A stretch of DNA of 64,000 nt from Aggregatilinea lenta (GTDB taxonomy: Bacteria; Chloroflexota; Anaerolineae; Aggregatilineales; Aggregatilineaceae), in NCBI RefSeq assembly GCF_003569045.1, contig NZ_BFCB01000002.1:744001-808000 (forward strand), in the 5' to 3' direction. The notes under the pieces are model-generated. The model was not told where the DNA came from. It made no database searches and saw nothing but the letters and a program-made list of their open reading frames with translations. Positions 34,945 to 43,602 of this stretch are shown in pieces. Positions within the stretch are counted from its first letter, which is position 1. The number at the start of each line of letters is the position of its first letter. Position numbers and translations under genes: made by a program.

Positions 34945-36309
34945 ATGAGCTATATTCCTCACACCGACGCCGACCGCGCGGACATGCTCAAAACCATCGG
35001 CGTACAGTCGATGGACGAGCTGTTCGACCGCGTGCCGGACGAGCAGCGCTTCCCGCCCCTGGATCTGCCGGACGGACTGAGCGAGATGGAAGTCGCCTGG
35101 GAAGTAAGCGGGCTGGCGCGCGCCAATGTCAACGCCAGCGACTACGCCACCTTCCTCGGCGCGGGCGCGTACAACCACTTCGTCCCCAGCATCGTGAACC
35201 ACGTGCTGCTGCGCAGTGAGTTTTACACCGCCTATACCCCCTACCAGCCGGAAGTCAGCCAGGGCACGCTCCAGGCGATCTTCGAGTACCAGAGCATGAT
35301 GGTCGCGCTGACCGGCATGGAAGTCGCCAACGCCAGCCACTACGACGGCGCGACGGCGCTGGCCGAGGCGGTGACGCTGGCCCGCGCGCAGTATCGCGGC
35401 AAGCGCACCAAGGTGATCCTGAGCCAGGGTGTCAATCCGCAGTACCGCGCCGTCGCCCGCACCTATCACCAGGGCAGCGGTATGAAGTTCGTCGGGGACA
35501 AGGGCAACGCCACGCTCACCGATCTGGTGGACATGCTCGACGACGACACCGCCATGCTCGTGGTCAGCTACCCCAACTTCTTCGGCCAGATCGAGGACTT
35601 CAGCACGCTCGCGGAGTCCGTGCACAAGGCCGGAGCGCTGCTGTGTATGGTCGTCGATCCGATAGCGCTCGGTCTGTTCAAGACGCCGGGCGAGTTGGGC
35701 GCGGATGTCGTCGTCGGCGAGGGCCAGCCGCTCGGCATCCCGCTGAGCTTCGGCGGCCCGTACCTGGGCTTTTTCGCCACCCGCGAATCGCTCGTGCGCA
35801 AGATCGCCGGGCGTGTCGTCGGGCAAACGGTCGATACGCATGGCCGCCGCGCCTACGTCATGACCCTGCGCCCCCGCGAGCAGGACATCCGCCGCGAGAA
35901 GGCGACCAGCAACATCTGCACCAACCAGGGCCTGATGGCGCTGGCCGCGTGCGTTTACATGAGCGCGATGGGCAAGCACGGCCTGCGCAAGGTCGCGGAG
36001 CTGTGCTACCACAAGGCACACTACGCCGCCGAACAGCTCAACGCCCTCAACGGCTACAGCGTGGACATGAGCCGCCCGTTCTTCAAGGAATTTGTGCTCA
36101 CCTGCCCGCGCCCGGTCGCGGAGCTGAACGACTATCTGCTGGAGCACTGGGGCATCATCGGCGGCTACGATCTCTCGAAGGATCTGCCGGGCCGCGAAAA
36201 CCAGATGCTCGTCGCCGTGACCGAGATGAACATTAAAGACGAAATCGATACGTTGGTCGAAGCCTTGCGCGATCCCGATGCGCATATCGGCCACGATCAC
36301 CACCACTAG
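34945..36309 (+). CDS. gcvPA: Glycine dehydrogenase (decarboxylating) subunit 1
   Basis: A 454-residue N-terminal half of a split P protein. The start at 34945 follows AAGGAG 9 bases away. Motifs: YIPHTDADRADMLKTIGVQS, FLGAGAYNHFVPSIVNHVL, YTPYQPEVSQGTLQAIFEYQ, and the C-terminal region EKATSNICTNQGLMALAACV. It forms the P-protein heterodimer with GcvPB; the PLP lysine is in GcvPB. The last residues (HIGHDHHH) are His-rich. A 269-bp gap with two hairpin repeats separates it from gcvH, so it may have its own promoter. Confidence 0.96.
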   Translation: MSYIPHTDADRADMLKTIGVQSMDELFDRVPDEQRFPPLDLPDGLSEMEVAWEVSGLARANVNASDYATFLGAGAYNHFVPSIVNHVLLRSEFYTAYTPYQPEVSQGTLQAIFEYQSMMVALTGMEVANASHYDGATALAEAVTLARAQYRGKRTKVILSQGVNPQYRAVARTYHQGSGMKFVGDKGNATLTDLVDMLDDDTAMLVVSYPNFFGQIEDFSTLAESVHKAGALLCMVVDPIALGLFKTPGELGADVVVGEGQPLGIPLSFGGPYLGFFATRESLVRKIAGRVVGQTVDTHGRRAYVMTLRPREQDIRREKATSNICTNQGLMALAACVYMSAMGKHGLRKVAELCYHKAHYAAEQLNALNGYSVDMSRPFFKEFVLTCPRPVAELNDYLLEHWGIIGGYDLSKDLPGRENQMLVAVTEMNIKDEIDTLVEALRDPDAHIGHDHHH

Positions 36310-36333
36310 CCGCCGCGCAGATAGGGACGCACC

Positions 36334-37851
36334 ATGACGACAGAGTTGATTTTACAGAGCCAAAAAGAAGAGACGCCCGCTCCCCTGGAGCCGTTGATCT
36401 ACGATCTCGGCGCACCGGGACGCCAGGGCGTACGCCTGCCCGATCCGGACGTGCCCACCGCCGATCTGCCCGCCGATCTGCTGCGCGCGGACCTCGATCT
36501 GCCCGAAGTCAGCGAGCAGGACGTGATGCGGCACTTCGTGCGGCTGAGCCACCTCAACCACAGCGTCGATACGGGCTTTTACCCGCTCGGCTCGTGCACG
36601 ATGAAGTACAACCCCAAGCTCAACGAAGATATGGCGCGTCTGCCCGGGTTCGCCCAGGTGCACCCACTGCAAGATCCCAGCACGGCGCAGGGCGCGCTGG
36701 CGCTGATGGTCCAGTTGCAGGAGTGGCTGGCCGAGATCAGCGGCATGGACGCCGTGAGCCTCCAGCCTGCCGCCGGGGCGCAGGGCGAGTTCGCGGGTAT
36801 CCTGCTGATCCGCGCCTACCACCTCGCCAACGGCGAGGGCCACCGCACCAAGATCATCATACCGGACAGCGCGCACGGGACCAACCCCGCCACCACCGCG
36901 ATGGCCGGACTGGAAGTGATCGAGATCCCGTCCGACGCCAACGGCGACGTAGACCTGGATAAGCTGCGCGAAGTCTGCGGCGAAGACATGGCGGGCATGA
37001 TGATCACCGTGCCCAACACGCTCGGCGTATTCGAGACGCACATCAAGGACATCGTGGACGTGATTCACGGCTGCGGCGGCCTGATGTACATGGACGGCGC
37101 GAACATGAACGCCATGCTGGGCGTCGCCAAGCCCGCCGACCTCGGCTTCGACGTGATGCACTACAACCTGCACAAAACCTTCAGCACCCCGCACGGCGGC
37201 GGCGGTCCCGGCAGCGGCCCGGTTGCCGTGGTGGAGAAGCTCGCGCCGTTCCTGCCCGGCCCCATTGCGGCCATCGTGGAAGAGGGCGAAGGCGACGAGC
37301 CGCCGCTCTACGGTCTGGTCATGCCTGAACAAAGCATCGGCGCACTGAAAGCGTTCTACGGCAACTTCGGCATGATGGTCCGCGCGTTCAGCTACATCTC
37401 GACCTACGGCGCGGAGGGCCTGCGTGACGTGACGCGCCACGCCGTGCTGAACGCCAACTACATCCGCGCGCGCCTCAAGGACGCCTACACCATGCCATTC
37501 GACCGCGTTTGCGGGCATGAATTCGTGTGCGAGGGTCACTGGGACGGCGTGGAGGACATCCACGCGCTGGATATTTCCAAGCGCCTGATGGACTACGGCA
37601 TCCACCCGCCGACGAACTACTTCCCGCTGATCGTGCCCGAAGCGCTGCTGATCGAGCCAACCGAAACCGAGTCGAAGCAGTCCTGCGACGACTTCGCCGA
37701 CGCCATGCTGACCATCGCGCAGGAAGCGAAGGAGCACCCCGAACTGCTGCACGACGCGCCGCACATCACCCCAGTTGGGCGTGTGGACGACGTGCTGGCG
37801 GCCAAACAGCTCGTGCTGTGCTGCCGCCCCCTACCGGATTACGGGGCGTAG
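36334..37851 (+). CDS. gcvPB: Glycine dehydrogenase (decarboxylating) subunit 2
   Basis: A 505-residue C-terminal half of the split P protein. The PLP lysine lies in DVMHYNLHKTFSTPHGGGGP. Other motifs: VRLSHLNHSVDTGFYPLGSC, TMKYNPKLNEDMARLPGF, and SLQPAAGAQGEFAGILLIRA. With GcvPA it decarboxylates glycine and passes the aminomethyl group to lipoyl-GcvH. It begins 24 bp after gcvPA and ends at a strong terminator (37887-37916). Confidence 0.97.
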   Translation: MTTELILQSQKEETPAPLEPLIYDLGAPGRQGVRLPDPDVPTADLPADLLRADLDLPEVSEQDVMRHFVRLSHLNHSVDTGFYPLGSCTMKYNPKLNEDMARLPGFAQVHPLQDPSTAQGALALMVQLQEWLAEISGMDAVSLQPAAGAQGEFAGILLIRAYHLANGEGHRTKIIIPDSAHGTNPATTAMAGLEVIEIPSDANGDVDLDKLREVCGEDMAGMMITVPNTLGVFETHIKDIVDVIHGCGGLMYMDGANMNAMLGVAKPADLGFDVMHYNLHKTFSTPHGGGGPGSGPVAVVEKLAPFLPGPIAAIVEEGEGDEPPLYGLVMPEQSIGALKAFYGNFGMMVRAFSYISTYGAEGLRDVTRHAVLNANYIRARLKDAYTMPFDRVCGHEFVCEGHWDGVEDIHALDISKRLMDYGIHPPTNYFPLIVPEALLIEPTETESKQSCDDFADAMLTIAQEAKEHPELLHDAPHITPVGRVDDVLAAKQLVLCCRPLPDYGA

Positions 37852-37886
37852 CAGAAAAAACCGCGACCTCACCCCAAATCCACACG

Positions 37887-37916
37887 CGGGCGGGATTGTG
37901 TTCCCGCCCGTTTTTT
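37887..37916 (+). terminator. Terminator of the gcvH-gcvPA-gcvPB unit
   Basis: CGGGCGGGA (37887-37895), loop TTGTGT, TCCCGCCCG (37902-37910), then six T. Confidence 0.9.
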
Positions 37917-37938
37917 GCCCGGTTCCCAGATCGTCCCC

Positions 37939-37966
37939 GTAGGGGCGTATTGCGATACGCCCCTAC
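37939..37966. repeat. GTAGGGGCGTAT hairpin repeat, copy 3
   Basis: GTAGGGGCGTAT, TTGCG-type centre, ATACGCCCCTAC. Confidence 0.8.
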
Positions 37967-37990
37967 CCACCCAAACCCGATCACGCTTCC

Positions 37991-38014
37991 GTAGGGGCGG
38001 GGGTTGCTCCGCCC
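37991..38014. repeat. GTAGGGGCGGGG hairpin repeat, copy 2
   Basis: GTAGGGGCGGGGGTTGCTCC then GCCC, followed by GTTTTT; it could also act as a weak terminator. Confidence 0.7.
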
Positions 38015-38236
38015 GTTTTTCCGCCCCACGATCCGGATCGCCCCTTCTGCCCTTACTACCAACTACCGACTAAAAACTAACAACTGCTTTTCCCCCTTTT
38101 CCCCGCAAAAAACAGGCTGCGCCTCTCGCCGCATCCGTCGTATAACAACATGTGTACACCGCCGGTCCGCATACGAGGTTACACACCGCTGGACCAAATG
38201 TGCTACACTTGCCGGTGAATTGTGAGGAAATACTCG

Positions 38237-39217
38237 ATGAGCCAGAGCACATCCGCTCCAACGCCGCGCTGGCACGTGCTGGCGGCCTTCGCGTCCGTCT
38301 ACCTGTTCTGGGGCGGCACGTACCTGGGCATCCGCTTCGCGCTGGAATCGCTGCCGCCGTTCCTGATGGCGGGCGCGCGCTTCGTGATCGCGGGCACGTT
38401 CCTTTACACCTGGATGCACGCGAAGGGTGCGCCGAGGCCGTCGCGGATTCACTGGCGCGACACGGCCATCGTCGGCGGGCTGCTGCTGCTCGGCGGCAAC
38501 GGCGGCGTGACCTGGGCGGAGCAGCATGTGCCGTCGAGCCTCGCCGCGCTGATCATCGGCGCAATGCCACTGTGGATCGCGCTGCTCGGCTGGCTGGTGT
38601 TCGGCAGCGGACGCCCTACCGCGCGTATGGCGCTCGGCCTCGTCACCGGCCTTGCCGGGATCGCGCTGCTGGTCGGCCCGGACAACCTGAGCGGGTCCGG
38701 CGGGAGCGCATTGGGCATCGGCGCGCTGCTCTTCGCGGCGCTGTCGTGGGCGGTCGGCTCGCTCTACGCGCTGCGCGCCACCCTGCCGCGCACCCCGCTC
38801 CAGGTGACAGGCATGGAAATGTTATGCGGCGGCGCGCTGCTGATCGCGCTCGGCACGCTGTCCGGCGAATGGGCCGATCTGAACCTGGCGCACGTCTCGC
38901 TGAAGTCGGGTGTGGCGTTTGGCTATCTGGTCATCGGCGGATCGCTGCTCGGCTTTTCGGCCTACGTGTGGCTGCTGCAAAACGTCCCGCCCGCCCAGGC
39001 CGCAACCTATGCCTACGTGAATCCCGTGGTGGCGTTGTTTCTTGGCTGGGCGCTCGCCGATGAGCCGGTCACCGCGATGACGCTCATCGCCGCCGCGATC
39101 ATCATCGGATCGGTGGTGCTCATCACCACGGCGAAGGTGCGCCCGGCCCCCATCGAGCCGGATGCCGCCCCGGTTTTACCCGAACCGGCTCCTTCAGTTG
39201 CGGGCGCAGGAAAGTGA
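38237..39217 (+). CDS. EamA/DMT-family transporter
   Basis: A 326-residue membrane protein with ten predicted helices in two EamA repeats. Motifs: FWGGTYLGIRFALESLPPFL, ARFVIAGTFLY, and in the second half YAYVNPVVALFLGWALADEP. Such drug/metabolite transporters (YedA type) export small metabolites; substrate unknown. GAGG precedes the ATG at 38237; a GTG at 38222 is also open. The C-terminal tail is Pro/Ala-rich. The DUF4291 gene starts 6 bp after its stop, suggesting an operon. Confidence 0.88.
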   Translation: MSQSTSAPTPRWHVLAAFASVYLFWGGTYLGIRFALESLPPFLMAGARFVIAGTFLYTWMHAKGAPRPSRIHWRDTAIVGGLLLLGGNGGVTWAEQHVPSSLAALIIGAMPLWIALLGWLVFGSGRPTARMALGLVTGLAGIALLVGPDNLSGSGGSALGIGALLFAALSWAVGSLYALRATLPRTPLQVTGMEMLCGGALLIALGTLSGEWADLNLAHVSLKSGVAFGYLVIGGSLLGFSAYVWLLQNVPPAQAATYAYVNPVVALFLGWALADEPVTAMTLIAAAIIIGSVVLITTAKVRPAPIEPDAAPVLPEPAPSVAGAGK

Positions 39218-39223
39218 GCCTCT

Positions 39224-39886
39224 ATGCAGTTGATCCTCGCCTCCTACCTGGATCAGGCCGGGCGCTGGCCCGCCAGTGGCCGTCACATCATGGCCCAATA
39301 CGACGAGCGCTGCGTGGTGGTTTACCAGGCGTTCCGGCCCGACATCGCCCGCTTCGCCGCCGAGCACGGCTATTTTGGCGGCGAGTTCAGCTACAACCGC
39401 ATGAGCTGGGTCAAGACCAGCTTTATGTGGATGATGTACCGCTCCAACTGGGGCACCAATGAAGACCAGGAAGCGATCCTCGCCGTGTGGCTGCGGCGGG
39501 ACGCGTTTCTTTACATCCTGACCAACGCCGTGCACGCCTCGTATCCGCAGGGGATCTATTCCAGCCGCGAGATCTGGCAGGTGCTGGTCAACAACTCCGA
39601 CGTGCGCGTGCAGTGGGACCCCGATCACGACCCCGCAGGCGACAACGTGGAGCGTCGCGCGATCCAGCTCGGCATTCGCGGCGCATTCCTGCGCCAGTAC
39701 GGGCGCGGCGGCTGGATCGACCGCATCGAGGACATCACGCCGTTCGTCGCGGAACAGCGCCAGCTCGCCCAGGCGCACAACTTCGCCCCGCTGCGCACCC
39801 CGCTCGAACATCCCTACCCCGTGCCCGATCCTGCCGTCCGTGAGCGGCTCCAACTCGACACGCCCGGCAATGTGCAGGGCTGGTAG
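39224..39886 (+). CDS. DUF4291 family protein
   Basis: A 220-residue soluble protein. The DUF4291 signature is RCVVVYQAFRPDIARFAAEH, FSYNRMSWVKTSFMWMMYRS and WGTNEDQEAILAVWLRRDAF. Function of the family is not established. It begins 6 bp after the EamA transporter stop and is probably cotranscribed with it. Confidence 0.85.
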   Translation: MQLILASYLDQAGRWPASGRHIMAQYDERCVVVYQAFRPDIARFAAEHGYFGGEFSYNRMSWVKTSFMWMMYRSNWGTNEDQEAILAVWLRRDAFLYILTNAVHASYPQGIYSSREIWQVLVNNSDVRVQWDPDHDPAGDNVERRAIQLGIRGAFLRQYGRGGWIDRIEDITPFVAEQRQLAQAHNFAPLRTPLEHPYPVPDPAVRERLQLDTPGNVQGW

Positions 39887-39937
39887 GCGCACATAAAACA
39901 CGGCGAGCACCCGGCTCACCGCGTCGTAGAGACGCAA

Positions 39938-40783
39938 TCATTCGCCGCGCAGAAACGGCAGCACCAGCGGCGGCATGTTCAGCAGAGCGTGCCCCGCGCC
40001 GGGAATGATCGTCGCCTCGGCGTGCGGCACACAGGTGTGCAATCGCGCCGCGATCTTGTCCACGTCGCGGATCACGTCCCGCGTCCCGCCCAGCAGCAGC
40101 ACCGGCATCGTCAGCCGCCGCAGTTCTTCGTCCGTGAAGACGGGCAGCACGCCGATGCGCGGCTTGAAGTGGCGCGTCACCAGCACCGTCACGTCCTCGA
40201 CGCCCGCCGGCACGTCCTGATCCCCGAACATCGAGCGCGCCATGCGCCGCATGCCCCACTGGCCCAACATCGACAGGCCGATCGCGCGCACCAGGAACGA
40301 TCCCCGGTCGGGCACGACGCCGCCCGGCGCGAGCAGCACCAGCTTGTCCACGCGCTCCGGGTGCGCCGCCGCGAACTTCAGCGCCGCCCAACCGCCCTGC
40401 GACAACCCCAGCAGCGTCGCGCGGGCGAGGGCCAGCCCGTCGAGCACGTCTTCGAGCCACTCCACGAACGCCGGACCCTTCCAATCGGGCCGGGTCGGCG
40501 CGCTTTTGCCCGCCTCCCCGATCAGGTCCACCGCGTAGAGGCGGTAAAACGGCGCGTACGCGGCGGCATCACCGGCCCATATCGCGGAGTTGGTCCCCGC
40601 GCCGTGCAGCAGCACCAGCGGCGGACCGCCCTCGTTTCCGCTGACGATCACGAACGTGTCGCCGTGCCGCGTCGGGACGGTTCGCGTTTTGTAGGGCACG
40701 AGCCAATGCGTGAGCAGGTCGTCGTACAGTGCCATGACCGCCCGCTCACCCTGCGGCGATTTATACAACATCTGTTCCGTCAT
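39938..40783 (-). CDS. Alpha/beta hydrolase
   Basis: A 281-residue hydrolase. The start at 40783 follows GGGGGAGGACAC; the longer frame to 41038 is a read-back into the upstream gene. Motifs: oxyanion PLVLLHGAGTNSAIWAG, nucleophile serine in LLGLSQGGWAALKFA, acidic residue near LLLGGTRDVIRDVDK, and catalytic histidine in IPGAGHALLNMPP. Substrate unknown; esterases and lactonases share these motifs. A small gene lies 26 bp upstream on the same strand. Confidence 0.87.
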   Translation of the reverse strand: MTEQMLYKSPQGERAVMALYDDLLTHWLVPYKTRTVPTRHGDTFVIVSGNEGGPPLVLLHGAGTNSAIWAGDAAAYAPFYRLYAVDLIGEAGKSAPTRPDWKGPAFVEWLEDVLDGLALARATLLGLSQGGWAALKFAAAHPERVDKLVLLAPGGVVPDRGSFLVRAIGLSMLGQWGMRRMARSMFGDQDVPAGVEDVTVLVTRHFKPRIGVLPVFTDEELRRLTMPVLLLGGTRDVIRDVDKIAARLHTCVPHAEATIIPGAGHALLNMPPLVLPFLRGE

Positions 40784-40809
40784 GTGTCCTCCCCCTGGCT
40801 GCCCGTATC

Positions 40810-41124
40810 TTACTTCGAAAACGCCTGCATCTCGTCGATGCAGCCCCGACGCACCGCCTGATCGAGCAGCCCCATCTCGCCGCGCCGCTTGAAGTAGAGC
40901 GCGGCATAGTTGCGCTGCACGGCGTTGCCCTGGAACAGGTAGTGCTCGATGCGCGCCACCGCGTCGGGCGTGGTCGCCAGCCCCAGCGCGTAGTCCACCA
41001 ACCGCGACGTGGTGAACGTCATTTCCGGCCCCAGCCACTCCATCAGGCGGTCGACGTCTTCAGCCCGCCCAGAGCGCCCCCACGCTTCGACCTCGGCAAG
41101 CCTGAGCTGCATGGTACGATTCAT
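40810..41124 (-). CDS. Small helical protein of unknown function
   Basis: A 104-residue, probably all-helical protein (LRLAEVEAWGRSGRAEDVDR, then VARIEHYLFQGNAVQRNYAA, LYFKRRGEMGLLDQAVRRG). The pattern could be a short HEAT/PBS-like solenoid, but no family is recognised. It is likely cotranscribed with the hydrolase 26 bp downstream. GAAGG lies about 8 bases before the ATG. Confidence 0.6.
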   Translation of the reverse strand: MNRTMQLRLAEVEAWGRSGRAEDVDRLMEWLGPEMTFTTSRLVDYALGLATTPDAVARIEHYLFQGNAVQRNYAALYFKRRGEMGLLDQAVRRGCIDEMQAFSK

Positions 41125-41472
41125 TCTCCTGACCTTCTTCCCGGCCCAGCTAGTCGCTGCGCGATCGTCTTATGACCTCTTCTGAACCCTATATACTCCT
41201 TAACATACTTTTTCAGTCTACAACAGGTCAGGCGATCCAGGAAGGGGAAATTGTTAGGGAACTGTCAAGATATGGCTGTTCGGCGGGCAGCAATGGCAAG
41301 AAAACGGGGCGGGTTTGGAAACCCGCCCCTACAGATCCATCGTTTTTCTTCCCTCCCCCGCAAGGAGGGAAGGGCCGGAGATGGGGAAAAACGTTGCAAA
41401 GCCGATCGTGATCTTCTCCCCGCTCCAACCGGATTGGAAAGGAGTCGGCGCGAGGTCCGCGCCTGCCTGTCC
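41125..41472. other. Intergenic repeat-rich region
   Basis: No gene seen. It holds a GGGGCGGGTTT-GG-AAACCCGCCCC hairpin at 41306-41329, a CCCTCCCCCGCAAGGAGGG-type hairpin around 41347-41383, and a degenerate CCCCTCTCC repeat at about 41411-41458. Confidence 0.6.
41306..41329. repeat. GGGGCGGGTTTGGAAACCCGCCCC hairpin repeat
   Basis: An 11-bp perfect stem with a GG centre, ending CCCCTAC like the other hairpin repeats. A related half-degenerate copy is at 59015-59037. Confidence 0.75.
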
Positions 41473-42294
41473 CTATGCTCCGTTCTTCTCGATGGGGAAC
41501 TGAAGCTCCGTGACGTTCCGCGCCGGATCGTCCATGTCAAAGTTCAGGTACACCTCGCGACTTTCGGCGCAGATGTGGGTGTCGTTGGCCTCGATCCAGC
41601 CCATCATTGCCCGGTACGCCTCCGGCAGGGTGTCGAACGTGCCCCGGTGCACAGTGCAGGCCATCATCTCGACTGCCGGCAGCTCGTGGACCTCAACGCG
41701 TCCGGCCCCCGGCACGGCGCGGCTGATCGGCATCGCCACCTCAAGCTGCCACTCCGAGCACTCGTCCGCATAACCGTACAGGATCATCGGCGGACCGCCA
41801 AACCCGGCGTTGGTCCGTTCCACAAACGCGGCCACTTCCCCAAACAACCGCCCCGCGATGGCGCTAATCGTTTCCGCATTCCCTTCATCCCGAATCGCCG
41901 CCACACGGACCGGATCGACTCGCTTCACGATCACGTCATAGTCTGGCATTTTACCCTCGTGCTCGATCTGCCTGAGCCGGGCCTCGACGCGCGTCAGCCG
42001 CGCCTGCTCCTCCTCCACGCGCTGTTTCAATTCCGCCCGCTTCAGTCGCAGCATGCCGCGCAGCTGGTCCGCAGGCAGATCCTCGTCCAGCAGGGACGCG
42101 ATCTGCTCCAGCGACAGCCCCAGGTCCTTCAGCGCCAGGATGCGGTTCAGGCGGGGCAGCAGGTCCAGCCCGTAGTAGCGGTAGCCGGTGAAACGATCCA
42201 CCTCGGACGGCTTCAGCAGGCCCATGTCGTCGTAGTAGCGCAGTGTCTTGATCGACACCCGGCTCAACTTTGAAAAATCACCGATCTTCAGCAT
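41473..42294 (-). CDS. MerR-family regulator with GyrI-like effector domain
   Basis: A 273-residue protein from the ATG at 42294. Residues 1-70 are a MerR helix-turn-helix: MLKIGDFSKLSRVSIKTLRY, YDDMGLLKPSEVDRFTGYRY, followed by a coiled-coil dimer helix (RGMLRLKRAELKQRVEEEQA). The C-terminal 155 residues resemble a GyrI/BmrR-type ligand domain (YDVIVKRVDPVRVAAIRDEG, and MACTVHRGTFDTLPEAYRAM). Such proteins bind amphipathic drugs and activate promoters with over-long spacers; a 19-base-spacer promoter lies just upstream. The epimerase gene is divergent. Confidence 0.9.
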   Translation of the reverse strand: MLKIGDFSKLSRVSIKTLRYYDDMGLLKPSEVDRFTGYRYYGLDLLPRLNRILALKDLGLSLEQIASLLDEDLPADQLRGMLRLKRAELKQRVEEEQARLTRVEARLRQIEHEGKMPDYDVIVKRVDPVRVAAIRDEGNAETISAIAGRLFGEVAAFVERTNAGFGGPPMILYGYADECSEWQLEVAMPISRAVPGAGRVEVHELPAVEMMACTVHRGTFDTLPEAYRAMMGWIEANDTHICAESREVYLNFDMDDPARNVTELQFPIEKNGA

Positions 42295-42344
42295 AAGATT
42301 GTGCTCCGCGCGGGTCACGTAGTCGGTTCGAAGCTTCAGTCTCC

Positions 42345-42375
42345 AGTATGCACCCTGCCCCGGCTGGAGAGTCAA
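42345..42375 (-). promoter_or_regulatory. MerR-type promoter with 19-base spacer
   Basis: On the minus strand TTGACT (42375-42370) and CATACT (42350-42345) are separated by 19 bases, and the spacer carries a partial dyad, ACTCTCCAGC/GCAGGGT. This is the classic architecture activated by MerR proteins, implying autoregulation. The divergent epimerase may be co-controlled. Confidence 0.7.
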
Positions 42376-42430
42376 GCGCGACTTTCCGCGCTAAAATGGA
42401 GTTGTTTCCGACCCACCAGGAGTGACACAT

Positions 42431-43423
42431 ATGCGGTACTTCATCACCGGGGCAACCGGGTTTATCGGCGGCGAAGTCGCGCGCCAGTTGATCGCGGAGG
42501 GACACGAGGTCGTCGCGCTCGTGCGCTCCCCCGCCAAAGCGCAGCCGCTGCGCGATCTGGGCGTAGAGACCGCGCCCGGCGACATCACTGATAAAGAGTC
42601 CATGCGCGCATCGATGACCGGCGTGGACGGCGTGTATCACGTCGCGGGCTGGTACAAAATCGGCTCCGGCATCAAGGCGCGCGACGAGGCGGAGCGCATC
42701 AACGTCCAGGGCACGCGCAACGTGCTGGAGCTGATGGGCGAGCTGGAAATCCCGAAGGGCGTGTACACCAGCACGGTCGGCGTCTTTTCGGACACGCACG
42801 GACGTGTGCCGGACGAAACGTATCGCTACGACGGGCCGTTCCTCAACGAGTATGAGCGCAGCAAGTCGCTGGCGCACTACGAGGTCGCCGAGCCGATGAT
42901 GCGCGACGGGCTGCCGTTGGTGATCGTGCAGCCGGGCGTGGTCTACGGCCCTGGTGACACCAGCGAGATCGGCGCGACACTGACCCAGTACCTGCGCCGC
43001 CGCCTGCCCGCGGTGCCGCGCGGCACCGCGTACTGCTGGGCGCACGTCGAGGACACGGCGCGCGGGCACCTACAGGCGATGGACAAGGGCGCGCCGGGCG
43101 AGGCGTACATCATCGCCGGGCCGATCGCGACCCTGATCGACGCGCTGGAACTCGGCCAGCGGATCACAGGCATCCCCGCGCCGCGCATTCACCTCGTGCC
43201 GGGCATGATGAAAGTCGCTGCCCGGCTGGCAGGCCTCATCGGGGGCCTCGTGCCGCTGCCCAACACCTACACCGCCGAGACGCTGCGCACCTCAGCCGGT
43301 GTCACCTACTTCGGTGCGAACGACAAAGCCCGCCGCGAGCTGGGCTTCGCCCCGCGCCCGCTGGACGAGGGTCTGCCCGGCACGCTGCTGGCAATGATGG
43401 ATCAGTTGGGGATCGAGCGGTAA
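42431..43423 (+). CDS. NAD(P)-dependent epimerase/dehydratase-type SDR
   Basis: A 330-residue extended short-chain dehydrogenase. The start at 42431 follows AGGAG at 8 bases. Motifs: Rossmann FITGATGFIGGEVARQLI, TSTVGVFSD with the catalytic serine/threonine, and the YxxxK pair in YERSKSLAHYEVAE. IVQPGVVYGPGD is the usual active-site-adjacent loop. Resembles dihydroflavonol-reductase-like sugar or lipid reductases; substrate unknown. It is divergent from the MerR gene. Confidence 0.85.
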   Translation: MRYFITGATGFIGGEVARQLIAEGHEVVALVRSPAKAQPLRDLGVETAPGDITDKESMRASMTGVDGVYHVAGWYKIGSGIKARDEAERINVQGTRNVLELMGELEIPKGVYTSTVGVFSDTHGRVPDETYRYDGPFLNEYERSKSLAHYEVAEPMMRDGLPLVIVQPGVVYGPGDTSEIGATLTQYLRRRLPAVPRGTAYCWAHVEDTARGHLQAMDKGAPGEAYIIAGPIATLIDALELGQRITGIPAPRIHLVPGMMKVAARLAGLIGGLVPLPNTYTAETLRTSAGVTYFGANDKARRELGFAPRPLDEGLPGTLLAMMDQLGIER

Positions 43424-43430
43424 GGCGCGC

Positions 43431-43602
43431 TAAGAGCGTGTTATGAACTTCTAGCCCCCATCCCCTGACCCCTTCCCCCGCAAGGAGAGAAGGGGAATGA
43501 GGCAAAAACGGGCGGAGCACGCCCCGCCCCTACAGGTCATGGGGCATTGGGCGAGGGAGAAACGTGCATTTTCTCCCTCAGAAAGTGCATAACAGCCTCT
43601 AA
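43431..43602. mobile_element. MITE-like element with imperfect terminal inverted repeats
   Basis: The left end TAAGAGCGTGTTATGAACTT (43431-43450) and the complement of the right end, TAGAGGCTGTTATGCACTTT (from 43602), match at most positions. The interior has two hairpin repeats (43464-43500 and 43510-43529) and no coding frame. The right end overlaps the methyltransferase stop codon. No clear target-site duplication. Confidence 0.45.

Larger units (their letters stand above)
37852..38236. other. Intergenic region after gcvPB
   Basis: No gene seen. It holds a truncated, reverse-oriented end of the CCCCTCTCC repeat (about 37859-37880), the gcvPB terminator, and two hairpin repeats at 37939 and 37991, then AT-richer sequence with the presumed promoter of the transporter gene. 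Confidence 0.6.

Noticed and set aside
39938-41038. 366-residue version of the alpha/beta hydrolase
   Set aside because: The extra N-terminal part overlaps the 40810-41124 gene in another frame; the ATG at 40783 has a strong ribosome site.
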